DNA of 48,826 bases. Source: Silicimonas sp. Lineage in GTDB: Bacteria; Pseudomonadota; Alphaproteobacteria; Rhodobacterales; Rhodobacteraceae. Each line of letters begins with the position of its first letter. The stretch's first letter is position 1. Location of the stretch: positions 1 to 48,826 of the forward strand of contig JAJDUZ010000035.1 of NCBI GenBank assembly GCA_022826385.1. Reading direction: 5' to 3'. Position numbers and translations under genes: made by a program. Shown piece after piece: positions 23,702-30,300 of the stretch. The notes below the pieces were generated by a model, which had not been told where the DNA came from, ran no database searches, and saw only the letters and a program-made list of their open reading frames with translations.

Positions 23702-24670
23702 TCAGACCTGCGGAAAACCGCCCTTCATCACCGTCAGGAACCAGTCCGTGTCGATATTCCCGCCGCACAGGATCACGGCAACCTCGCGCCCGCGCATCGC
23801 CTCGGCCTCTTGCATCAACGCCGCCAAAGGCGCGGCCCCCGCGCCCTCGGCCAGGTTGTGGATGTCGCGATAATAGACCCGGATCGCCTCGGCCACCGTG
23901 GCTTCGCTCACCGTGACAATCCGTTCGGCGCCGGGCCCATAGATGTCGAGCGCATCCTGCACCGGCACGCGCACCGCCATGCCATCGGCAAATGTCTTGG
24001 CCGAGTTCGTCTCAACCAGCCGCCCGGCCTCGGCGGAAAGCTTTGCTGTCTGCGCATGCTCGCTGACCACGCCAACGATCTTGGTGTCGACGCCCAAAGC
24101 ATCCCGTGCCGCGATGCAGCCGCAAATGCCCGAGCCGCAACCGATCGGCACGTAAAGCGTGTCGATCTGCGGCTGTTCCCGCAGCAATTCATAGGCATAG
24201 GTCGCCACGCCCCGCACCAGTTCGCGGTGGAACGGGGGCACGATGAAAAGACCTTCGGCCTCGGCCACGCGAAAGGCTTCCTCGCGCGCCTCGTCAAAAT
24301 CGGCCCCATGCACCACCAGCTCAGCGCCAAAGGCCTGCATGGCGGCATTCTTCTCGACCGAGTTGCCTTCGGGCACATAGACCACCGCGCGCAACCCCGC
24401 CGCCGTCGCCGCCCGCGCCTGGCTCTGCCCGTGATTGCCGCGCGTCGCCGTGATGATGCCGGGGCTGTCGGGATGCGTGCGTCGCAGCCAGTCGATGAAC
24501 GTGATGCCACCCCGCACCTTGAACGCGCCGGTGGGGCCGTGGTTCTCGTGCTTCACCCAGACCTTGCAACCCAGCCGCGCTTCCAGTTGCGGCCACGCAT
24601 ATTGCGGTGTCGGCGCCATCTGCGACGTCACCAGGGTTGCGGCCGCCTCCAACTCCTCCAACGAAAACAT
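23702..24670 (-). CDS. Threonine/serine dehydratase family (PLP, fold type II)
   Basis: A 322-aa PLP enzyme. The Schiff-base Lys lies in PTGAFKVRGG, the substrate loop is TATRGNHGQS and the PLP-phosphate loop is PIGCGSGICG. A Ser/Gly-type C-terminus (VILCGGNIDTD) replaces a regulatory ACT domain, so it is a short catabolic type or a serine racemase-like enzyme. The likely reaction is deamination of L-threonine or L-serine to the 2-oxo acid. It is convergent with the DUF1569 gene. The start at 24670 is preceded by AGAAGAAGGGAAG, which belongs to repeat copy C and may double as its ribosome-binding site. Confidence 0.9.
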   Translation of the reverse strand: MFSLEELEAAATLVTSQMAPTPQYAWPQLEARLGCKVWVKHENHGPTGAFKVRGGITFIDWLRRTHPDSPGIITATRGNHGQSQARAATAAGLRAVVYVPEGNSVEKNAAMQAFGAELVVHGADFDEAREEAFRVAEAEGLFIVPPFHRELVRGVATYAYELLREQPQIDTLYVPIGCGSGICGCIAARDALGVDTKIVGVVSEHAQTAKLSAEAGRLVETNSAKTFADGMAVRVPVQDALDIYGPGAERIVTVSEATVAEAIRVYYRDIHNLAEGAGAAPLAALMQEAEAMRGREVAVILCGGNIDTDWFLTVMKGGFPQV

Positions 24671-24677
24671 GGCGCTT

Positions 24678-24730
24678 CCCTTCTTCTGTTCGAAAATACT
24701 TCGGGGTGCGCGAGGGGCAGCGCCCCTCGC
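24678..24730 (-). repeat. Hairpin + GTATTT + AGAAGAAG repeat, copy C
   Basis: On the minus strand, a nine-base hairpin GCGAGGGGC/GCCCCTCGC (24710-24730) is followed by CCCCGAAGTATTTTCG and CAGAAGAAGG. It lies between the neuB-like stop and the dehydratase start. It has the same plan as copies at 14020 and 14218. It could terminate the neuB transcript while the purine-rich end serves the next gene. Confidence 0.75.
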
Positions 24731-24742
24731 TCCCGCACTTAC

Positions 24743-25774
24743 CTATTCGAGATCCGACCAGGACAGTTGCGTGTTCTTCGCAACGTCCCGCAGCAGCCGT
24801 TTGCCGACCACCTGGTCGAAGTCATAGACGCTGATCTCGCCTGAACCGGGGCGCCGCGCCCAGATGTCCGCCTCGCCGATCACATGGCCAGCGCCCAAGT
24901 CGCGATCCGCCACGACCGAGCCGCGGGCGAAGCGGTACACGGCCTCTTCGGGGCCGGTACGCTGCTTGTTATTGTGCAAGGCCGTGTGAATTTCCCGGCT
25001 CCGGTCGATCAGGAACTTGAGCTCGGCCGGGTCCATCGAGCACGAGATATCCGGGCCTTCGCGATAGCGCGTGTCGGTGAAATGCCGCTCGAGGATCGAG
25101 GCGCCAAGCGCCACCGAGGCCAGCGCCATCTCGGGCCCGATCGAATGGTCCGAGAAACCCACGACCGCGTTCGGGAACGCCGCCTGCAACTCGGTCACAC
25201 CCTTGAGCGACACGATCTCGGGCGGCGAGGGGTAAAGGTTGGTGCATTCCAGCAGCGCATAATCGATCCCGGCCGCGTCCAGAATGGCCACGGATTTCGA
25301 GACGCTCTCAATGGTTTGCATGCCAGTCGACATGATGACCGGCTTGCCCTTGGCGGCGATATGACGAATGAGCGGCAAGTGATCCGCTTCGCCCGACCCG
25401 ATCTTGAAAGCGGGGACGTTTTGTTCGTCCAGCCAATCGGCGGCGGCGCGGGAAAACGGTGTCGAGATGAAGATCACACCCAGCCGCTCCGCATGGGCCT
25501 TCAACGCCGCTTCGTCTTCGGGCGAGAGCGCGCATTCTTCCATCACCTGCCAGATCGACTTGCCACCGGCATTCGGCGGCAGCACCGACTTGGCCTCGTC
25601 AGTCATCTCATCCCAGACGAAATGGGTCTGGTGCTTGACGATCTCCGCTCCCGCTCCGGCGGCGAGGTCGACCATATGGCGCGCGACGTCCAGATCGCCC
25701 CCGTGGTTGATGCCGATCTCGGCAATGACAAGGGGCGGGTGATCGGGGCCAATTTTGCGGTCAGCGATTTGCAT
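24743..25774 (-). CDS. neuB: NeuB-family nonulosonic acid synthase
   Basis: A 343-aa synthase that condenses PEP with a six-carbon aldose to give a nine-carbon alpha-keto acid sugar (sialic, legionaminic or similar). The TIM barrel shows IAEIGINHGGDLDVARHMVD, then FISTPFSRAAADWL, VPAFKIGSGEADHLPLI, GKPVIMSTGMQTIES and VVGFSDHSIGPEMALASVAL. These are family hallmarks, with the conserved ILERHFT. The C-terminal SAF antifreeze-like domain (about 280-335) reads RGSVVADRDLGAGHVIGEAD. VKHQTH replaces the usual VKFQ. The ATG at 25774 is preferred; a GTG at 25825 lies inside a hairpin. It is divergent from the glycosyltransferase-cytidylyltransferase operon at 25895-29589. The exact sugar is unknown. 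Confidence 0.9.
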   Translation of the reverse strand: MQIADRKIGPDHPPLVIAEIGINHGGDLDVARHMVDLAAGAGAEIVKHQTHFVWDEMTDEAKSVLPPNAGGKSIWQVMEECALSPEDEAALKAHAERLGVIFISTPFSRAAADWLDEQNVPAFKIGSGEADHLPLIRHIAAKGKPVIMSTGMQTIESVSKSVAILDAAGIDYALLECTNLYPSPPEIVSLKGVTELQAAFPNAVVGFSDHSIGPEMALASVALGASILERHFTDTRYREGPDISCSMDPAELKFLIDRSREIHTALHNNKQRTGPEEAVYRFARGSVVADRDLGAGHVIGEADIWARRPGSGEISVYDFDQVVGKRLLRDVAKNTQLSWSDLE

Positions 25775-25812
25775 GGCTTCAGGTTTACACGCGCCATCGA
25801 AACCGGGGAAAG

Positions 25813-25858
25813 CGGAAAATGACACATTTTCCGGTCCGAATTCCGTGTCGGAATTCGG
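25813..25858. repeat. Double-hairpin element, copy 2
   Basis: The first hairpin has arms CGGAAAATG (25813-25821) and CATTTTCCG (25825-25833). The second has arms CCGAATTCC (25836-25844) and GGAATTCGG (25850-25858) around the loop GTGTC. Plan, spacing and loop match copy 1 at 6567-6613, although the second stem differs in sequence. Here it sits between two divergent start codons, so it cannot be a gene-end terminator. Confidence 0.85.
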
Positions 25859-25894
25859 CTTGCGCTGGACGTGCGAACAAGGTCTCTAACGCGC

Positions 25895-27190
25895 ATGGCG
25901 GTTCCCACCCTCAAACCAGCGCCGAACTGGCGCTATCGCGCCTTCCTCGCGGCCTATTCCGGCCTGCTGGCCGTGGGGGAGCCGCTGGTCTGGCGGTACT
26001 TCCGACGCCGCGCCAAGGCCGACCCGGCCTATATGGAGACCCCCGAAGAACGCCGCGGCGAAGGCGCCCCGTTCGTCTGCGACCTCTGGGTCCATGCCGT
26101 GTCACTGGGCGAGTTCACCTCGGCCGCGCCCCTGATCCGGATCGCGCTTGACGCCGGTCACCGCGTGCTGACCACCCATGCCACACCGGCAGGGCGCAAC
26201 GCGGCGCGCGCGGCATTCGGCGACCACCCGGCCTTCGCCGCCCGCTATATGCCGATCGACCGGCCACGCTATTGGCGGGCCTTCTTCGCCACGGCCCAAC
26301 CCAAGGCCGGTCTCGTCATGGAGGTCGAGTTCTGGCCCGCGATGATCGAAGAGGCCCGGCGCGCAGGCTGTGTTCTCTGCCTCGCCAACAGCCAAGTCCC
26401 CTCCAAGACCTTCCCGCGCGCCCGTCGCCTCGCCGCGCTTGCCGGTCACCCCGTGGCGCACGCGGCGGCGGTCTTCGCCAAGTCCGAGCCGATCGCAGAC
26501 CGCTTCCGCCAGCTTGGCGCATCGCCGGTGCTGGCACTGGGTGAGACGCGCTTCGACATCCCCGCGCCGGAGCACCTGCTGACGGCAGGGCAGGCGCTGA
26601 AGGGCAATCGGAACATCCTGACCCTTGCCAGCGTCGTCGCGGGCGAAGAGGGCATCTATCTCGATCTTGTTACCCGGCTGATGGACACGCCCAACCCGCC
26701 GCTGGTGATCTGGGTGCCGCGCGCGCCCGAACGGTTCGAGGATCACGCCCGCCTTCTGGAAGACGCAGGCCTCAGCGTTCTGCGTCGGACCGACGCCTTC
26801 GACGACGGATTGACGCCGAAGCAGGATCTGGCCGACACTCAGGTCCTGCTTGGCAATTCGATGCGCGAGATGTTTTTCTATCTCGCACCCGCCGATGCCG
26901 TGATCGTGGGCGGCGGGTTTACCGAGAAAGGCGCGCATAACGTGATCGAACCCCTGTCGCTTGGAAAGCCCGTGATCACCGGGCCCTACACCTGGACGAT
27001 CGAGTACCCGGCTGTCGAAGCCGAAGCGGCGGGCGTGCTGACCGTGGTGTCGACGCCCAAATCTCTCTTCGATGCGGTGACGACCGCCTTCCGGGACGGC
27101 GCGGCGGCGAGCGAATTTCATCGTCAGAACACCGGCGCGTCGCAGCGCATCTTCGAAGCGATCCGCCCCGCGCTCGAGGGGGCGCCATGA
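25895..27190 (+). CDS. waaA: Kdo-transferase-like glycosyltransferase (GT30, WaaA family)
   Basis: A 431-aa membrane-associated glycosyltransferase of the 3-deoxy-manno-octulosonate transferase family. The N-terminal half has LWVHAVSLGEFTSAAPLI with the catalytic-type Glu, TTHATPAGR and VMEVEFWPAMIEEARRAG, then LANSQVPSKTF. The C-terminal donor half has LASVVAGEEG, VIWVPRAPERF, LLGNSMREMFFYLAPADAVI and GGGFTEKGAHNVIEPLSLGK, all family features. Classical WaaA moves Kdo from CMP-Kdo to lipid A. Here the gene heads an operon with a cytidylyltransferase and faces a NeuB-type synthase, so the donor may be a CMP-nonulosonate (an inference). lpxK, a common neighbour of standard waaA, is absent. It overlaps the next gene by four bases. 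Confidence 0.85.
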   Translation: MAVPTLKPAPNWRYRAFLAAYSGLLAVGEPLVWRYFRRRAKADPAYMETPEERRGEGAPFVCDLWVHAVSLGEFTSAAPLIRIALDAGHRVLTTHATPAGRNAARAAFGDHPAFAARYMPIDRPRYWRAFFATAQPKAGLVMEVEFWPAMIEEARRAGCVLCLANSQVPSKTFPRARRLAALAGHPVAHAAAVFAKSEPIADRFRQLGASPVLALGETRFDIPAPEHLLTAGQALKGNRNILTLASVVAGEEGIYLDLVTRLMDTPNPPLVIWVPRAPERFEDHARLLEDAGLSVLRRTDAFDDGLTPKQDLADTQVLLGNSMREMFFYLAPADAVIVGGGFTEKGAHNVIEPLSLGKPVITGPYTWTIEYPAVEAEAAGVLTVVSTPKSLFDAVTTAFRDGAAASEFHRQNTGASQRIFEAIRPALEGAP

Positions 27191-28116
27191 CCTATCTTGT
27201 CATTGGCAGCGGGTCGATCGGCACCCGGCATCACGCGAACCTGACCGCACTTGGCGCCGAGGCACGGCTCCTGCCGTGGCGCGGGCTCGACCTGACCGAG
27301 CTGAAGGCCGCGATGCGGGACGCCACCGGCGCCGTGATCGCGACGGCCACAGACATCAGGTTGCCCCTGATCGAAATGGCCGCCGAAGCCGACCTGCCGC
27401 TTTACATCGAGAAGCCGCTTGCCTTCCGGCCCTCGGATGTCGCCACGCTTTATGACGTCGCCGCCGGCATCGCCTCGCGCTCGGTCCTTGGCTACATGAT
27501 GCGCTATCATCCGGTGATCCGGGCGGTTCATGCCGAGCGGCCCGATCTTTACGGGTTCACGCTGCAGATCGGACATGACGTGCGCCAGTGGCGGGCGAAC
27601 TGGCGCTTTGCCGACAGCTATGCCGCGCGGGCGGAGGGCGGTGGCGTGCTGCTGGACCTCTGCCACGAGATCGATCTGGCTGCCTGTTTCGTGCCGGACC
27701 TGCAGGTGACCGGCGTCGATTGCGTCGGCCATGCCGATTTCCCCGGCGTCGATTTCGCGACCCGCATCGGGCTGGCCGGCAGCGCGACGGGCACCGTGGC
27801 GATGGACTATCTCTCGCCGGTCTTTGCCCGGCGCACCGTGCTGGAGGGGCGTGCGGCCCGCTGGGAGCTTGACCTGTTGGCCAGCCGCGCTGACCGGATG
27901 ACGGGCGAGGGGACGGACAGCCAGACCTATCCGTTCGAGCGCAATGACATGTTCCTTGACCTGATGCGCGATTTCATGGCGCTGGCCGAAGGCCGCGCGC
28001 CGTCGGACAATCCGCTTCTGCCGCGCCTCGATCTTTGTCGCGCCAGTGCCGAACTTGTGGCAAGTGCTTGGGACAAAAGAACGTTTCACGGAACACTGAC
28101 AGGAGGGTTCGCATGA
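27187..28116 (+). CDS. Gfo/Idh/MocA family oxidoreductase
   Basis: A 309-aa NAD(P)-dependent sugar oxidoreductase. The Rossmann motif is VIGSGSIGTRHHANL at the N-terminus, and the signature Lys is in YIEKPLAF. A substrate-region GGGVLLDLCHEIDLA has the conserved Asp/His pair. The C-terminal beta sheet follows from about 125. Its reaction in this operon is presumably oxidation or reduction of a sugar or sugar phosphate precursor. It overlaps its neighbours by four bases on both sides (ATGA), so it is co-translated with the glycosyltransferase and cytidylyltransferase. Confidence 0.9.
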   Translation: MTYLVIGSGSIGTRHHANLTALGAEARLLPWRGLDLTELKAAMRDATGAVIATATDIRLPLIEMAAEADLPLYIEKPLAFRPSDVATLYDVAAGIASRSVLGYMMRYHPVIRAVHAERPDLYGFTLQIGHDVRQWRANWRFADSYAARAEGGGVLLDLCHEIDLAACFVPDLQVTGVDCVGHADFPGVDFATRIGLAGSATGTVAMDYLSPVFARRTVLEGRAARWELDLLASRADRMTGEGTDSQTYPFERNDMFLDLMRDFMALAEGRAPSDNPLLPRLDLCRASAELVASAWDKRTFHGTLTGGFA

Positions 28117-28808
28117 TCGTCGGACATATCGGCGTCCGCAAAGGCTCGAAAGGCGTTGTCGGGAAGAACTTCCGCGATTTCCTTGGCAAGCCCTTGATCG
28201 ATTGGTCGCTGGACCAGCTTCTGGCCCATGACCGCGTGGATCACGTCGTGGTCAGCACGGATGATGAACGCATCTATGACCACGCGGTCTCCAAGGGCTG
28301 TCTGGAAATGGGCCTGCGCCCGCCGGAACTGGCATCGGACACCGCTGCCAAGTGGGATGTCTGGCAACACGCGCTGGGCCGGGCCGAGGAGCTGGTCGGG
28401 CCGGTTGACGCCTTCCTCGACCTCGACTGCACATCCCCCTTGCGCCTGCCCGAGGATATCGACGGCGCGCTGGACGCGTTCTTCGACAAGCGGCCCGACA
28501 TGATCATGTCCTGTACCGAGGCGCGGAAGAACCCGTATTTCAACCTCGTCGAACCGGACCAGTCGGGGTACCTCCACGTGTCGAAGCCGCTGCCGGGCGG
28601 CGTCGTGGCACGCCAGCAGGCGCCGGTGGTCTGGGAACATGCGGCGTCGACCTATGTCGTCGATCCCGCCTATCTCAAACGGGCGCGTGGGCTGTTTCAG
28701 GGGCGCGTGCTGCCGTATCTGATGCCGGTCGAGCGCTGCCTCGACATCGACACAGAACTCGATTTCAAGATCGTGCAACATCTGATGCAGGAGCGTCTCA
28801 ATGGTTGA
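28113..28808 (+). CDS. Acylneuraminate cytidylyltransferase-like (NeuA/LegF/PtmB type)
   Basis: A 231-aa nucleotidyltransferase that would activate a nonulosonic acid with CTP to the CMP-sugar. The N-terminus has GHIGVRKGSKGVVGKNFRDF, a variant of the ARxGSKGxxxKN nucleotide-binding motif with H-I-G-V before R. The rest matches family pieces: PLIDWSLDQ, VVVSTDDERIYDHA and FLDLDCTSPLRLPEDIDGAL, then DIDTELDF. AGGAGG six bases before the ATG is an excellent ribosome-binding site. It overlaps the upstream gene by four bases and the SDR by eight. Size and C-terminus are close to the Campylobacter PtmB/LegF type, without an added domain. Confidence 0.9.
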   Translation: MIVGHIGVRKGSKGVVGKNFRDFLGKPLIDWSLDQLLAHDRVDHVVVSTDDERIYDHAVSKGCLEMGLRPPELASDTAAKWDVWQHALGRAEELVGPVDAFLDLDCTSPLRLPEDIDGALDAFFDKRPDMIMSCTEARKNPYFNLVEPDQSGYLHVSKPLPGGVVARQQAPVVWEHAASTYVVDPAYLKRARGLFQGRVLPYLMPVERCLDIDTELDFKIVQHLMQERLNG

Positions 28809-29589
28809 TCTCGCAGGCCGCACCGTTTTCATCACCGGCTCGGGCGGTGTCCTTGGCTCGACCTATGTCCGCCGGATGCTGGCCTCGGGCGCCAAGGTGG
28901 TGGCGACCGATCTGCCGGGCGCCCGGGCCGACGCCTTGATCGACGCGCATGGGGACAACGCACAGTTCGGGTTCTATGAGCTTGATGTCTCTGACGAAGC
29001 CGCGGTCGAGGCGATCTTCACCCGCGTCATGGCCGATGGCTGGCAGCCCAACGTGGTGCTCAACAACGCAGCGATCACGGGCGAGATGCTGATGGGCAAG
29101 GGCAAGAGCTTTCCCGATTTTGCCGACACCACGGTCGAAGACTTTGAAAAGACGCTGCGCACCAACCTGACAGGCGCCTTCATGATTGCCCGCCAGATGG
29201 ATCGCGACATTGTCGGCAAGTATCCGTCCACTTTGGTGAACGTCGCATCGATGTACGCGCTGAACGGGGCACATCACCGGATCTATGACGGGATGCCGTT
29301 CAAGAACTTCTCGGCCTATGGCGTCACCAAGGCGGGCATCCACGGCCTGACGGTCTGGCTGGCGGGTTACTGGGCCAACCGGGATGCCACGGTGAACACG
29401 ATTGCGCCGGGCGCGGTCTTGAACGGGCATTCCGACGAGTTCCAGCGCCGCGTGGGCGAGTTGATCATGGCCGACCGCATGGGGCAACCGGACGAGATTG
29501 CCGATGTCATGCTGTTCCTTGCGTCCGAAGGCGCAGGCTACATGACCGGTCAGTTGATCAACGTGGATGGTGGCTTCTCGGCGTGGTGA
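28801..29589 (+). CDS. SDR family oxidoreductase (PtmA-like)
   Basis: A 262-aa short-chain dehydrogenase. The cofactor motif is FITGSGGVLGSTYV (TGxxxGxG form), NNAAIT follows, and catalytic residues are Ser in VNVASMYAL and Tyr-x3-Lys in YGVTKAG. The C-terminus VDGGFSAW is typical. The closest context match is PtmA of flagellin-glycosylation loci, which accompanies the PtmB cytidylyltransferase as here. The substrate is probably a sugar precursor. It is last in the operon, overlaps the cytidylyltransferase gene by eight bases and converges on the rhomboid gene with a 15-base gap. Confidence 0.9.
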   Translation: MVDLAGRTVFITGSGGVLGSTYVRRMLASGAKVVATDLPGARADALIDAHGDNAQFGFYELDVSDEAAVEAIFTRVMADGWQPNVVLNNAAITGEMLMGKGKSFPDFADTTVEDFEKTLRTNLTGAFMIARQMDRDIVGKYPSTLVNVASMYALNGAHHRIYDGMPFKNFSAYGVTKAGIHGLTVWLAGYWANRDATVNTIAPGAVLNGHSDEFQRRVGELIMADRMGQPDEIADVMLFLASEGAGYMTGQLINVDGGFSAW

Positions 29590-29604
29590 CGCGGCACTGA
29601 TGCC

Positions 29605-30249
29605 TCAGCTTCGGCCCCGCGGGTCCAGCAGCAAAGCAGCCAGCCATCCGGCCACGAACCCGCCCAGATGCGCTTCCCACGCCAAGCGGCCGCCCATCGC
29701 AAAATAGAGTGCCACGTTCAGCGCAATCAGCAGCAAGGCCGCCCGCGCCACCGGCCATAGCCCCTCTTTCAGGATGAAACGGTCGACATAGTCCCAGGCC
29801 AGGATCGCGCCCGCGAGGCCGAATAGCGCGCCAGAGGCTCCGACCATCGGACGATAGGTCTCGGCCAGCAGGGCATAGCCCGCGCCGCCCCCAAGGATGG
29901 ACAGGGCATAGACCGACAGGAACTTCAGATTGCCGACCCGTTCAATCACGATCCGGGCAAGGCTCCAGAGCGTGACCATGTTCAGCGCAAGGTGCCAGAA
30001 CCCGGCATGAAGAAACCCATAAGTCAGGAACATCGTGCTGGACTGAAATGGAAAATTCGGTTGCCAGTTGGCCAGCAGTCCCGGCCAGAACCCGCCAAAT
30101 TCATAGACCAGCGCCCGGAACCGTGGGATGCCCCATAGCCCGGCATCTCCCAGCCGCAGCACGATCTCGATCCCCACGCAGGCAATGATGAGGACAAGGA
30201 TCGGAAGCGGCGGAAGCCGGAACCGATCCTCGGGCAGGTCTGTCGTCAT
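29605..30249 (-). CDS. Rhomboid family intramembrane serine protease
   Basis: A 214-aa inner-membrane protease with six hydrophobic segments. Hallmarks are FLHAGFWHLALNMVTLW (the H-x5-N type region), the catalytic Ser in MVGASGALFGLAGA and the catalytic His in WEAHLGGFVAGWL. All catalytic residues are present. It would cleave single-pass membrane proteins within the bilayer; its substrates are unknown. It lies 51 bases downstream of the TPR lipoprotein gene on the same strand. GlyGly-CTERM systems use rhomboid-like proteases, but no such tag is seen here. Confidence 0.92.
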   Translation of the reverse strand: MTTDLPEDRFRLPPLPILVLIIACVGIEIVLRLGDAGLWGIPRFRALVYEFGGFWPGLLANWQPNFPFQSSTMFLTYGFLHAGFWHLALNMVTLWSLARIVIERVGNLKFLSVYALSILGGGAGYALLAETYRPMVGASGALFGLAGAILAWDYVDRFILKEGLWPVARAALLLIALNVALYFAMGGRLAWEAHLGGFVAGWLAALLLDPRGRS

Positions 30250-30300
30250 TCCATGGTCATCCCATCACAAGGCGTGTCCCTTGGAATAGAGACCAGCGCC

